Shown: in pieces, positions 21,020 to 32,560 of the stretch
How the letters are laid out: each line of letters starts with the position of its first letter
Position numbering within the stretch: the stretch's first letter is position 1
Source: Topomyia yanbarensis
Taxonomy: Eukaryota > Arthropoda > Insecta > Diptera > Culicidae
Direction: 5' to 3'
DNA length: 64,000 nucleotides
Assembly: GCF_030247195.1 (NCBI RefSeq)
Contig: NC_080671.1
Span: forward strand, 429,226,539 to 429,290,538
Program-made: the position numbers and the translations under genes
Notes under the pieces: model-generated
Seen by the model: only the letters and a program-made list of their open reading frames with translations
Databases searched by the model: none
Told to the model about the DNA's origin: nothing

Positions 21020-21566
21020 ATCCATCCACGGTTTCCTCGTGGTAGTTGTCCACGGTTTCCTCGTTGAAGTTGTCCATGGCTTCTTTGTAGTAGTTGTCCG
21101 TGGCTTCCTCGTAGTAGTTGTCCACGGTTTTCTCGTGGTAGTTGTCCATGGTTTCTTCGTGGTAGTTGTCCGCGGTTACCTCGTGGTAGTCGTCCGTGGC
21201 TTCCTCTTAGTAGTTGTCCACAGTTTCCTCGTGGTAGTTGTCCAAGGTTTCCTAGTCGTGGTAGTTGGCCACGGCGATGGCTTCTTCGTGGTAGTTGTCC
21301 ATGGTTTCCTCGTGATGGTCGTCCAAGGTTTTCCAGTCGTGGTGATTGGCCATGGTTTCTTCGTGGTAGTTGTCCACGGTTTCCTCATTGTAGTTGTCCA
21401 TGGCTTCCTTGTAATAGTTGTCCAAGGTTTCCTCGTAGTAGTTGTCCACGGTTTCCTCGTGGTAGTTGTCCATGGCTTTCTCGTGGTAGTTGTCCATGCT
21501 CGTGGTATGCGGTTTCTTCGTCGTAATTGTTATTGGTGCCGCTGTTGTCGTAGTCGTCGGTTTTTT
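21020..21566 (-). pseudogene. Displaced partial copy of the mucin gene (TTTTRKPW array)
   Basis: On the minus strand this stretch encodes degenerate TTTTRKPW/TTTTKKPW units broken by stops and shifts (frames at 21176-21388 and 21252-21497). At its N-terminal side it carries the same transition segment as the parent (plus-strand TTGTTATTGGTGCCGCTG, parent near 17860, copy near 21530). It thus derives from the array 1-2 border through array 2 of the mucin at 16214-18682, in the same orientation. It lies inside the BEL/Pao integrase, which resumes on both sides. GTAGCC occurs at both borders (21014-21019 and 21567-21572). Confidence 0.88.
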
Positions 21567-21572
21567 GTAGCC

Positions 21573-22268
21573 CTTTATATGTAGACGGTGATGTAGGCTT
21601 TGAAGAATTGCAATCTCTTATTTCGAAGGGACGTTCTCACGTACGTTGGCGCAGCCAAGTTGACTTCTGGAACGGGTACACCTGATTCACTCGTACAGAT
21701 GGCAGATCACCCATCAGCTACTGCAAGGGTTTGGGTTTAACGCGTGCGGAGACCACGAAAGCGTGTACAATATTGCCAATTAGGCTCCGTCCGCCAAGGG
21801 GCCAGAATCTTTGGCGCTGCCAGCCGCTGACATGAATAATGCCGTCCACGAGTTGCAGGTGCAGATACCGTAGTTTAGATTTACGGGGACTGTTCCGACT
21901 GTTTTCAGTTCACGTATCTCCTTGGTAAAGTGCTGCTGATTGACCAGAGTGCGATCAATATCAAAAGCCGTCAACAGGCCGACAAGAATGGGTTGATGAT
22001 TCTTGCGAGGGAGACAGTTATCGACGCAACGTCGAAGAAGTGTGTCGATGCGCAGTAACTGACGGAGATTGGGATACTGATAGACGATATCTGTCCATTC
22101 TTCGCTAACGACCGGAAGGAAAATAATCTGTCGGACCTCCGGACTTCGCTGACCAAGGAGCGAATGTTGGCTCCAACCACTGCGGTTAGTTCTACCACAC
22201 GGCGAGGAGTTCATCGAGGACCATTCGTCGAGAAATGAGATCGGCGAGATTATCTTCGGATGGGACAT
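21573..22268 (-). pseudogene. BEL/Pao integrase N-terminal region
   Basis: Minus-strand frames give YPNLRQLLRIDTLLRR, LVNQQHFTKEIRELK (Pao integrase N-terminus), then after shifts LMGDLPSVRVNQVYPFQKS leading to the core domain that the mucin fragment interrupts. Several stops and shifts make it non-functional. Confidence 0.83.
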
Positions 22269-22356
22269 GATTGCAAACAGTGTGAGAGGTCAGGACTTGA
22301 ATTTCAGCCACTGGATTGGCTATGACCGTCATCCATGTCGATGGAGTTGCAGATAT

Positions 22357-22825
22357 TCAGTTCAACACAATCGAAGAATCCGTCCACAAGTGGTAGCGGC
22401 GATGTCTATATTGTCCTGAACATGTAGCAGAAATGTGGGTAGACGTTGAGCTGCGCATAGCTCGAGGCGTGGCATAGTTTGCGTTCCCATCGGAGTGACC
22501 TTGGACTTGGAAATCAACAAGCGAACTGTACAGGTTCCTTCGGCAGGTATTGAACGCAGATAGATGCATGCGCCATAGGTAGACTCCGAAGCATTACTGA
22601 ACCTGTTAATCTCCAATGATCGGTCCAATCAGACGATAAGTGATCGAATAGACTGCTGATCTGAGAGAGGATCGTTCGTATGTTCAGAACCATGTATTCC
22701 TTCCATTTCGGTATCTTAAATGAAAGGATATCGGTCGACGTCTCCCAGCGGAGTCCAAGTGCAGTCACGGAGGACTCATGGTCCAAATCGAGCAGTGTAT
22801 TCCTTTTCCTCTCTAGGAGCTCCAA
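22357..22825 (-). pseudogene. BEL/Pao peptidase_A17 / RNase H-like region
   Basis: Two overlapping minus frames carry ALGLRWETSTDILSFKIPKW and, further on, NASESTYGACIYLRSIP, SKSKVTPMGTQTMPRLELC and LWTDSSIVLN. These are the characteristic blocks between RT and integrase in Pao elements. A frameshift near 22600 separates them. Confidence 0.87.
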
Positions 22826-23243
22826 CGGAATAGTGTCAAGACGTAGACGTAGTCGACGTAGAAGTCATGGTGGACAGCGGGTTCCGTCAGCGGAAAGTTT
22901 TTCCCGACATCATCAGCGAGCTTCTGCAACACCCTAGTTGCCAGAAATGGGGCACTGCTTGTGCCGTCCGTAGGTGACGGTGCGGAGCTGGTAACTCTGC
23001 AGTGGAGCCTCAGGATCGACGCACCAGTGAATGCGCTGCAGCGATTGATCGCTGAGATTAACCAAAATATGTCCGAACCGATCGATTCGAAAACGGAGGA
23101 CAATCGTGACGAGAGTGTCCTGAACGGTAAGACCAGGAAGCAAGACATCGTTTAGCGGAATACCGGACTTCTAGCGGCACGATGCGATGAATACGTTGCG
23201 AAGCTTTGTAGTGGTCAAGTTTCATCACGACGCGATGTGGAAA
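22825..23243 (-). pseudogene. BEL/Pao reverse transcriptase
   Basis: Minus-strand frames give LPGLTVQDTLVTIVLRFRID, SLQRIHWCVDPEAPLQSYQL, RTVTYG, then in another frame SAPFLATRVLQKLADD and HHDFYVDYVYV. The catalytic YVDD motif is changed to YVDY, so the enzyme was lost even apart from the frameshift. The RT is cut at about 23243 by the plus-strand LINE fragment. Confidence 0.87.
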
Positions 23244-23249
23244 GAAGAG

Positions 23250-23945
23250 TTATTATTGCACGTCGGTTTCATCGGGGCCAAACCCCCGCATACATCCCAA
23301 TCTCCCAAGGATTGGACTTGCAATCACCGTTTCGAAGACAAAATACATGAGAGGAAGAGGTTCTAGAGACGACAATGTGAACCTCCCATCCTGAGTTTGG
23401 ATTGACGGTGACGAAATCAAGATGGTCGACGAAATCGTGTATTTGGGCTCACTGGTAACCGCCGACAATGATACCAACAGAGAAGTTCAGAGACGGATCT
23501 TAGCGGGAAATCGTGCCTACTTTGGACTCCGGAGAATGCTCCAGTCGAACAAAATTCACCACCGCACGAAGTTGATTATCTACAAGACTATGCTCGTGGA
23601 GGACCAACGCGCCCTTGGAGTTTTCGAACGAAAGATGTTGCGTACCATCTATGGTGGCGTGCAGATGGAAGACGGAACGTTGCGCAGGCGAATGAACCAT
23701 GAGTTGCATCAGCTGCTGGAAGAACCATCCATCGCGCATACCGCAAAAATAGGACGTTTGCGGTGGGCTGGACACGTCGTAAGAACCTTCAGGAACAGCG
23801 AGCACGGTGGATCGACCAGATAGAGGACGACCTGCGGACCCTTCGAAGACTGCGAGGCTGGCGACAAGCAGCAATGGACCGAGTGGAGACGGCTTCTGCA
23901 TACAGCAAGAGACAACAAGGCTCCAGCCTGAACGGTAAGGTAAGT
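23250..23945 (+). pseudogene. RTE-like LINE 3' fragment inserted in BEL/Pao
   Basis: Plus-strand frames give MVDEIVYLGSLVTADNDTNR, RRILAGNRAYFGLRR, FERKMLRTIYGGVQMEDGT, IGRLRWAGHVVR, and in the next frame QRARWIDQIEDDLRTLRRLR. This is the C-terminal part of a widespread mosquito non-LTR polyprotein. A short deletion joins KTMLVE to DQRALG, where relatives have an extra segment, and a frameshift occurs near 23770. It is opposite in strand to the host Pao element and separates its protease-RT linker from its RT. Confidence 0.82.
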
Positions 23946-24705
23946 ATATCCCAATCTCACGTACTCATGGATGAACTGCTGGTACATCATCTACTTATCG
24001 GGACTCGGACCGAGCGAGAGTTTCAAGGAGGGAAGAAGCGACGGATGATGTTAAATTTGTTGGCGTTTAACTGCCACAGCAGGTCGTCACACTTGGGAAG
24101 CTTGAGGATGTAGCGGCCATCGGAGTTCCGGGTAGTGTTCTTCACGAAATGGGCTTCTTTAAACTGCCAAAATCGGTGGCAATTACGTGGATCGCTGTGA
24201 CCGTGGTTCTCTAGCAAACACTCTCCGGAGACGACCCAACTGAATTCCGTATTCCGCAGAAGCGATAACTCTTCTCCGAGCGATATCCTGCCGTATCGAA
24301 GAACTGGGAAGTTTCTGGGCGGCGCCCAGAATCATATCGATGTCCCCCGTAACAGCGAAATTTGGATCTGCAAGCTCCACGTGTTTCGGGATTGGCCAGG
24401 CTTCTATCTTCGACAGCTTCACGGTAATGAAAGGTAGAACAAGTATGGCGCATTTCACGGAGAAGGGAGTGACTCGAGATGGTAATCGCGGCCTGTTGTT
24501 CAACCAGCGTTGTACTGTTTCCGATTCCGCTTATCGGAACTGCATGCGGCAATTGGATGCGAGGAAGCTGTAGTCGTTCGCAGCGAGTCCCAGAAACAAA
24601 GTCGCATTTGGAGGCACAATGCAGCAAGCAACGAGCTATGCGATCTTTACCGATACGGTTGTTCACGAGCACTGATGAAAGGAAAACGGTTCCATGAATC
24701 ACTTC
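23946..24705 (-). pseudogene. BEL/Pao protease and protease-RT linker
   Basis: Minus frames give YQQFIHEYVRLGY and EAHFVKNTTRNSDGRYILKL (linker). They also give LADPNFAVTGDIDMILGA and the upstream segment with FVSGTRCERLQL and VPISGIGNSTT (protease). The order matches Pao elements. Several frameshifts are present. Confidence 0.82.
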
Positions 24706-25075
24706 ACCAGAGTGTTATACGAGGGTCGTATGAGAGCTCATGGCAGGGGTGGCTACATTAGCGACTGAGGTGGAGGTTCCTGGGTGAGAGTTTGCGAAAC
24801 AGACTAGGGTGACAGTGAGTTTGGAGCATGTAGCACAGATGCTGCGGTGAGAGTCTGCTGGAGGGAAATACAGCAAGTTGATCCGGTGGCATGACCACCG
24901 TATGCAGGAATGGCGTCAGTGTTCAGTATGCAGAAGCATGTAATGCTTCTTGGAACATGTACTGCACCTTGACCCAGGACAGTTCCGGGCATAATGGAAG
25001 CTCGATATTAAACGGCTCATGCAAAGGTCCTACCAGATCGATTCGTTGGCGGAGGTTGAACTTCCTGAAGTCTGG

Positions 25076-25950
25076 CTAGCGGTACAGATAGTTACTATCA
25101 CCGCACTTGTGGCATGGATTCGTCTTGCTGACGCTGAACGAGAGTGCACTAGACACTGCGACTTGTCGCGCAGCTGCGACTAAAAAGACTGCTAGCTTGG
25201 GCGTCGGATTTGGCTTGCTGCGAGGAGGAGTAGTGTTCGAAGTGGCTGAAGAAACTGCCTGCAAAACTCGAGAGTAGTTCTGGAAGAAGTTTACCATCGT
25301 CACGTATGATGGCATTGAAGTTCAGGCATTGGAGCTTCCCTAGTAATAATTGAGGTTTTATGGCGCTCTTGAAGTCTCTCTTAAAACTTAGATTGCACTT
25401 GTAGTGTGCTATAAAACTTAAATTGTTACTTGGATTGTGTCTTCTGATGTACCGGCGGTTACTCCCAGAACGGAAGCGATGTTGTCAGCATCCCGCTTGC
25501 TCCAGTTGTCCTCCCATTCCGTATTGATAGCTGGTAAACCAGGATAGAGCAATGGTCTTCTGGTTCAACCAAGCTTGTCAGTACGGAGAGCTGCAGCTCG
25601 AAGTCATCGATCAGCGCAAGCAAGTCTTCAGATGATTCAGATGCGCATCGCTGTAGTGTCGAAAAGTGTCCGAATGTGACACTTGATTAGCTGCCGCTTG
25701 TTCTCAGAATGCAACCGCGCCGTTCGCCAAGCGCCATTGTAGCCCTGCTAGAGCAAACTTGTTGATGATTTTTTCACTGAATACTGCTTGATGTTATAGA
25801 TCAGCCAAGAGTATCTTACAGCACAGGTCTAGAGATTTACTAGCGTAGGCACTGCAAGAAATGGCAGATAAAACAAATCGTTCGCAATGAAGGTGAAGCG
25901 ACTTCAGAGATTCCCGCAGCGAACTTAACGAGTAGATGACGGAAATCGAT
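25076..25950 (-). pseudogene. BEL/Pao gag relic with zinc-knuckle start
   Basis: A minus frame ends KTNPCHKCGDSNYLYR, which looks like the first half of a retroviral-type zinc knuckle. Further up, 25440-25690 contains weak gag-like frames (LLALIDDFELQLSVL). Beyond 25.95 kb nothing is recognisable, and no LTR was found. This assignment is the weakest part of the element. Confidence 0.5.
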
Positions 25951-26449
25951 GTTTGACTCCATTTTAAAAATTCAAGCTGCAGGTTTTCGATTGATCACAA
26001 TATTCTCGATAACCCAAATAATATAGGTATTTTTGGCTTTGGGCTTGACGACGAACTGGTAGAAATCGATGTGATAGTTTTCGAGAGCAGAATTTGCCAT
26101 CTTTAAATGGCTTCAAATATCGATTTTCATCATCTACTCGCGGATCTTTTTCCAAAAATACTTTCAAAATGTTTGGTGACAGGAGTAAGTTAGAGGTTTT
26201 CTGCACTTCACGCGCAAAACTGATTTTACACAATTTCCTCCTTAACTTCTGCTCATGCGGAACATCAGGCTTGACTAGGTGTTTGCTCAGGAACAAAAAT
26301 CGTGCCGCCGTCTTTGGAGCTAGCGTCAAACTGGCTTAGTTCTGTCGCAAAGTTAGTGTCTGATTCTGATGAGACGTAGTCGAAACGTAAATTCCATAAC
26401 TAAATTTAAAAAGGAATAGTAGAAGGAAGGAATTGTCAATATAAACGGG
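25951..26449. other. Unassigned stretch
   Basis: An open frame on the minus strand (25964-26329, 121 codons) has no recognised domain and overlaps an 81-codon frame on the plus strand. The 55-bp dispersed word GATTCTGATGAGACG recurs at 26348-26400. It may belong to the 5' end of the Pao element. Confidence 0.35.
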
Positions 26450-26815
26450 GATCTTGGTTCCGATGTACAACGAAGTTTTCTACTTGGGCTAAGCTTCTAC
26501 ACTTAATCAAAACCCAGTTTATACCGTGCTGTAGCTGAATATAGATCACTTCCGCAAGATTGAGCTCCATATTGACTTTAACTAGTCGTTCCACCCTTGA
26601 ATTAGATTGTGGGTCTAAGACGAGTTTTCTTAAAAGCAGTCGAAATTATGTTTGAGCACTTTTATTTCCTAAGGCAGACTCATTGCACTAGGCAGCCGAG
26701 AGCAACGATACAATGCTGCCTGTGAAGTGCACTAGGTAACAAAGTGCTTGCTTGCTTCACTGATGTCCATAGCATAGTGATTTTTTTGTATCTGATTTGC
26801 GAGAGATTTATATTC
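26450..26815 (-). repeat. LINE ORF1 N-terminal region, relic copy A
   Basis: This stretch aligns along its length with 29010-29390 (shared words such as GTGGGTCTAA, AGCAACGATACAAT, TTGCTTGCTTCA and AAGCTTCTA). It therefore represents the same N-terminal ORF1/5'-UTR part of a LINE but is more decayed and lacks the RRM-like part. No usable frame remains. Confidence 0.6.
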
Positions 26816-28300
26816 TTGCGTATTTCTAACGGTTCTATACTGGGGTCCCGTTTCAAAAGTTTCTACTGAGATTTTCTTACCAGTTTTTAAACGCGAAAAA
26901 CTTCCATTATACAGAACAAAATAATATTATTGCACTATCTGATCAAAAATACGAGCACGTCTTTATTTCGAAAATATGTGCACGTGTATTAAATATCGAA
27001 AAATGCACAACTACTACAAATAAACCAAAAACAGATATTCTGAGTTTTTTTTCGAAAACGACGAAATGCGAAATTTGCAAGCCTATTTCGGGCCGCGCCG
27101 TCAAAAGGAAGCATCTAAGCGTTTCATCACATACGAGAAGGTTATTCTCGTAGGTCTCGCATTGTTCGTTTTGTATCAGTCGTTGCTCACATGCCAAACG
27201 AGCAACATGTTGACTGTATTATCCGGACGGTACAATAAGCGAAAGAAGCTAAACATGGATTGGAATATGCATACACTAGCATCTTAGCAACTCAATTGGA
27301 GAAGTGGCAGCACTGGCGAAACGCCCGGACATGTTTGTTAACGTTTAATATGTTTCAAAGTTTTTCAGCGATATACAGTATGTTCAACAGGAAAATGAAG
27401 TCACTCGCTCAGTAGGTCGTTTTTCCTGTTGTGTTACGTGTTAGTAGGTTGAAATATCGCGAGAAAAGTGTGATTTTGCGTAGACATTTGTCGGTACAAC
27501 TTTGCCATTAAAGTATGTGAAGCAAGCCGTTCGTTCCGCTGTTAGCGCCTACAGTGCAATCTGGACCTAAGTAGCTGATGCCACAATTTCACGGATAGAG
27601 GAGAATTCTTCACAGAAATCTCATGAATTTATTTACTCAGAGCTAGTGAGATCGTTTCATATCATTTTTCAATGCTTGTATACTTTCTCAAATATTTTCC
27701 TTTTTGTAATTACGTGCCAGAATCAAAAATGTCATTTTTCATTCCGGAAGTGCGAATATATTGCAAATATCCAATACATACATGTATGTATTCGCGCGGG
27801 GCTTACTGTATATGAAGGCGGCCTCATAATGTACTTGTAGAAACAGGCATTCTTGAAATGGGTCGTTGGATGTACAGTAGAGCTATCGCTTTTCAATTTC
27901 CAGGGCTAAACATGTGTACATCTATCGATGAAAACAAATATATCATTACATAGATGCAGACCAGTTTCTTCCTTAAAAGCTCTGCTAGTCAGTGGGAGAT
28001 GGATTGTATACACACACGCATACTAGCACCTTAGCAATTCAATTAAATGCTGCCAGTTTATAAAAAGAAGTTATTATTCGTCGCTTGCATACCAAACGAG
28101 CAACATCATGAATAAACAGTCCGGCCGGTCCAACAAGCGGTAGACACTATGGATTTTCGGTGGCACACAGTTAAACCGTGTACGTATATTTCGGGTACCT
28201 GTTCGGATGTTGCAGTCATTGTTTTCTATAGATTTATTTGACACGGCTCAATGCGTTAGCACAACTGAGCGGTGGATTTTTTAAGCTTTTACAATAAGTA
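26816..28300. other. AT-rich DNA with short dispersed repeats
   Basis: The word CAAACGAGCAACAT with flanks occurs at about 27195 and 28098, and inverted near 29430. This suggests further 5' parts of the same LINE family. The frame at 27066-27287 lies over one of these copies and is not a credible gene. Confidence 0.45.
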
Positions 28301-29300
28301 AAACTAAAGAATACTAAAAGTGTCTGTCTGCCAGCTCTTGTTGAGGCAGTTAACTGCTGCGTGTTGAGCCCCTTTTTCTTGGCGGTGAGGAATTAGTTGG
28401 CTTATCCGTCGCAGCTTGGGGGTCACTCTGTCTGCCTTCTCTCGCGTTATCGCTCACGCCCATGTCATTATCGGTACTGATTTCTTACTGCTCACAGTCA
28501 GAAGTTTTAATTTGTTTCTTGTACTTACGGGTCGCTGATGTGAATCCGCCGAATCATCGGTTTTTTCTCCCTATTGGTGATGCTAGTTGTTGCATTGGGA
28601 GCGGTTGTCGTGCCCGTTGTCTCTTCAGGTAGGTTTATATGTATTTATCGGTGGCTGCTTGTTGGAGTTGGCTGTAGTAGATGAGTTTTGACTAGTTGCT
28701 TCAGCGCACGTTTTCTGTCGTGGATTACAGAACTGGCATGTGGGGGTCTGCCCGGGATATGTAATCAGCGTTTTTTGCGCCACCCTTCTGTGATTTGCAT
28801 TCGATAGGCATGTAAAAATGTATTAGTTTAGACACTCGTATCCGCACAATACGAACGCCGTTCGGAATACCGGTAAAACAATGTCTCCAAGAGTCATTCG
28901 TAATAGATTCCACTTCTCCGTACAGCGACATAATTTGTTTGATGTAATCTTCCTTGGCTCGCGGTGTCAGATCACGGATACGAACGTCCACCATGTCATT
29001 TTCCATCTACACGAGATCTTGATTCCAATATTATTAAATACGACCTCGTCTTGGCAATGAAGTTTTCTGCCTATGCTAAACTTCTAAACGTCATTAAAAC
29101 ACAGTTTTTGACCTAAATGTACGTAACTTCCACGAGGTTAAGCTCCATTTGAAGTTTAACTAGTTGTTCCAGCCTCTGAACTGTGGGTCTAACGCGAATT
29201 TTATTAAAGTCTATCGAAATTGTGTGTATCCCAAGCACGGGTACTTTTGTATCCTTTGACAGACTCATTTCACTGCGCAGCCGGGGACAACGATACAATA
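28300..29300 (-). pseudogene. LINE ORF1 (gag-like, RRM and zinc knuckle), frameshifted, copy B
   Basis: On the minus strand the N-terminal part (29298-29113) reads SLSKDTKVPVLGIHTISIDF and VKLQMELNLVEVTYI. After a break near 29010 the frame from 29006 gives VRIRDLTPRAKEDYIKQIMS and YGEVES, then HCFTGIPNGVRIVRIRVSK, an RRM-like unit typical of mosquito non-LTR ORF1 proteins. After another shift near 28750 the sequence reads PGQTPTCQFCN, the beginning of a zinc knuckle. Low-complexity Thr/Ser/Pro codons follow to about 28560. These proteins bind the element RNA. The two frameshifts show it is dead. Confidence 0.72.
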
Positions 29301-30950
29301 TTGTTTGTGCACTGGATACAGAACAAAGCGCTGGCTTGCTTCAGTGGTGCGAATAGCGTAGCGATTTTTTGCTTCTGCTTTGTGCGAGGTTAGAAGATTG
29401 ACTGATACGTTATAGTCATGATGTTGCTCGTTTGGCATGCGAGCAACGAATGATTCAAACGGACACGAGACATGTATATTTATAAAACTTCCCGTACCTG
29501 ATTGAGTCTGCTAGGTGCGAGTGCGTATAAATGCGAGCTCATTTCATTGTGTATGCACAGTTTCAAATCACACAGCAGCGAGTAGAGCAAAGAAAAGCTT
29601 TGCACACAGTTAGGAAACGGGTGCAAATTGTGCTGGCTGTGCAATTTTAAACTTCGCATAAACGAACGAGTATAGAAATGCGATAGATTCGAGTCGTGTA
29701 AACACGGGGATAGGCAATGTGGGTGGGCTCAGATTGAGTTCAACGCTGCAGTGACGTAGGGATAAATCAATTTATTTTTTGCTTGTGTGTGTGCGTTGGG
29801 TTTTTTTATTCCTACGGTTTTATTTTGTTGGCTCTGGAACATTTCAGTGGCTAATGAGCCGGGGTATCAGATAGCATGCATTGATGTAATAGAATACACC
29901 TGGTGGTCTGGGGTGCATCGATGATCCAGTTTGCGCGTACTCCGACGTCTGCGTTGGGTTCATACGAGTACAATTATGACAATGCCAAAATGTTTTCGCT
30001 CATTCGTTGGTACGTAGGGTAATGAGCCTATTGACAATCACGATTCATATTTAGGATATACGTGATGCGTTTTTTATCACTAAGGCATCTGATAAAATGC
30101 CCCTATAGGTATTTCTAAAGCACGGGCGGACTGAACTGGATTTACGCCTACTGAAAGGCGGGTTTTGATTTGGCGATTTTTGTGGGCGGGGGGATTAGGT
30201 TATGTTAGAGCAGTTTCGGTTTTGATTTTTTTTCAAAAAGTTGCGATGCTAATCTATGGCGATTCTGGGTGTGCAACCCAAAAGTAATGCCATCTGACCA
30301 AGATAAAGCACTGATTGCTTTTTATTGTTATTATAGGTTTACAAGCGTTAGTATTTTATATCAATCATATTCAGCAGCGTATTTAGTGTTCAATATGGGA
30401 GTTTAAAAGTGGGCTTGGAAGGGAAATAATCACTTCCCCAGAAGAGGCTTTTGATTTATTATATTTCGAAATTTGGAACTCATATACACTGCCGTTCTCT
30501 TTGTTGCCTTATTTGAAACGACTGTGTTATGAATACCTATATAAAGAGTGCTTAATGAACATGCACTGAAGTTCGATAGATTGGGGAAAATAATTTCGAG
30601 TCAAGTAACGACCTAAGGGCACGATCTGGAGCGGTTCAGTTTCAGATTGATAATTTTGGTAGTTCTATAACACTAAACTGAAAATTTTCAAATGAGAACG
30701 CTACTCTTCCCAGTAGCAACTTGAGCTGGTGTACTTTTTAGTTAAAATCATTCCCCACGATTTTTTTTTCAAGACTAGTAGGGAGCTGTAGAGCTAAACT
30801 CTCGGAAGGACTCCCCGTCAGAATCACTCACAACAATTGCAGACGAGACGAGAAATGTCACCCACTAAAACACTGCTTAAGACCAATTGCAGCGCCACGC
30901 CGTGAATCTGAATGTGATATTCATTGTACGGTTCAAATATGTGCGAGCAT
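29301..30950. other. Intergenic DNA
   Basis: No gene or repeat boundary is recognised apart from the continuation of the LINE copy B 5' region to about 29460. The longest frames are short and unsupported. Confidence 0.4.
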
Positions 30951-30959
30951 AGGGACTTC

Positions 30960-32560
30960 GCGATCGCGTGTATCATCGTGAAGGGTTTGAGCGTTAGTAC
31001 GTTAATGTGTTCGATCGCGTGGGCGTGTGTATGTCGCGTGTGCTATCGTGTATGTAACTTCGTGTGTATAAATTCGATTTTATAACCGTGTGCTCAGTCG
31101 CATATTTGCGTGTGTTCTTGGATGATCGCGCGCGGGCCGTGAATCTGATACTTAATTTTCAGTTTATGGTTCAGATGCTAAAAGAGAGTGAGGTCTTTCT
31201 TATCTCTAGAGTTCCCGGTCATGTCGCCATGTCGTGTTGTCTAGTGAATTTGAGCGTCATTTTCTTTGGTCCAACTGCAGGCATGGACCTAGGCTTCTAT
31301 CGAAGTTACAGATATTCAGATTTGAAGGTTCCCGCTTGAGACCGCGTTTACGCGTACTAAAATATTCACTTGATCATCGAGGCTTTTTCATGTTTGCGAG
31401 ATCACGTCCGAGCAAATTCTCATGGGCTAAGACATCATACAACCCCTTAAAAAGATTATAAATATGGTCCGTTTCCAATTTCACAGCCATCCATAAAATG
31501 GCCTTCTTAATCCATAGATACAACGGTATATGGTTTTTCCATCGGAACTACAGGACCATGGTGTTTTGATTATTGGCTCCCATTACAAACACTATCAAAA
31601 TACCATATAGTGGGGGTGAATCTAGTATCTAGTATCCGCATTAGTATGGGGGTTTCTCGCTTGCTCGGGCGGGCTTTGGTATGCGTGGATGATCGCGAAG
31701 GTCTTAAGTGTTTGTATGTTAACATGCTGAATGCTAGAAGAGAGTGAGGTTCACCATATCACTAGCGTTCTCGGTCATGCCGCCATAGAACGCGTTGTTT
31801 AGTGGACATAAGTGTCATTTTTTTTATTAATTCAACTGAAGGTATGGACTTGTGCTACTATGGCCGAGGCTGGAGACTTTGGGACGTGACCGATTCATGA
31901 TCGCGCGAACACGTGTGTCTGTAGGTTCACTCCTGAGACCGCGTTTGTGAATGAAGTGCTAAAACTTTCACTTAGTGACCAAGGTGTTATCCTGTTTGCG
32001 AGATTGCGCGCGTGGATGATCGCGAAGGGCTCGAGCGTTTATATGTTAACGTTTTTGCCGCATGTGGTAGCGTGTATGTAACTTCACGTATATAAATTAT
32101 TTTTTATAGCCGTGTGCGCATTTGCATATTCACGTATTCTTGAATGAACGCGCGCGAACCGTAAATCTGATACTTAATTTTTAGTGTATGGTTCAGATGC
32201 TAGAAGAGAGTATTTTTTCCCATTTCATTAGAGTTCCCGGTCATGTCGCCATGAAAAATGTGTTGTTTAATTAATATGAGCGCCATTTTTTGTTAGTCCA
32301 ATTGAAGACACGAGTCTGGGCTAATAGAATCGAGGGTAAAGATTTCCGGACGAGACCGAATCATGATCGCGCAAGCGGTAGGTTAATTCTTGAGACTGTA
32401 TTTATAAATTTATGCTAAAATGCTCATTTAATTACGGGGCTGTTGTGGTGTTGGCGAGATCGCGGGCGTAAGTATGTATGGATGATTGCAATTGCATACT
32501 CGCGTTTGTGACAAGATTTTTGCTATCGCGAAGGCCAAGAGCGTTTGCACGTTTGGAATG
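30960..32560 (+). repeat. Imperfect long-unit tandem repeat (about 3 units)
   Basis: Blocks recur in the same order. GGATGATCGCG is at about 31120, 31687 and 32013, and ATGCTA(A/G)AAGAGAGT at about 31173, 31730 and 32198. CGGTCATG(T/C)CGCCAT lies at about 31216, 31770 and 32239. Units are roughly 470-560 bp and diverged. Sequences like TATGTAACTTCGTGTGTATA and GAATCTGATACTTAATTTT link units 1 and 3. The DNA is rich in CG-containing words (CGCGCG, GATCGCG), unlike its neighbours. No coding frame is convincing. Confidence 0.75.

Larger units (their letters stand above)
20150..25950 (-). mobile_element. Decayed BEL/Pao LTR retrotransposon with nested insertions
   Basis: Read on the minus strand from about 25.9 kb leftwards, relics occur in canonical Pao order. 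These are a gag with a zinc knuckle (near 25.1 kb), aspartic protease region (24.7-24.2), protease-RT linker (24.2-23.95), RT (23.24-22.83), RNase H-like peptidase_A17 region (22.8-22.36), integrase (22.27-20.83) and DUF5641-like tail (20.8-20.2). Many frameshifts and stops are present. A LINE fragment (23250-23945) and a mucin-gene fragment (21020-21566) interrupt it. I could not identify LTRs. Confidence 0.85.

Noticed and set aside
25964..26329. 121-codon minus-strand frame
   Set aside because: No domain recognised; could be Pao 5' sequence or chance. Not strong enough to call.
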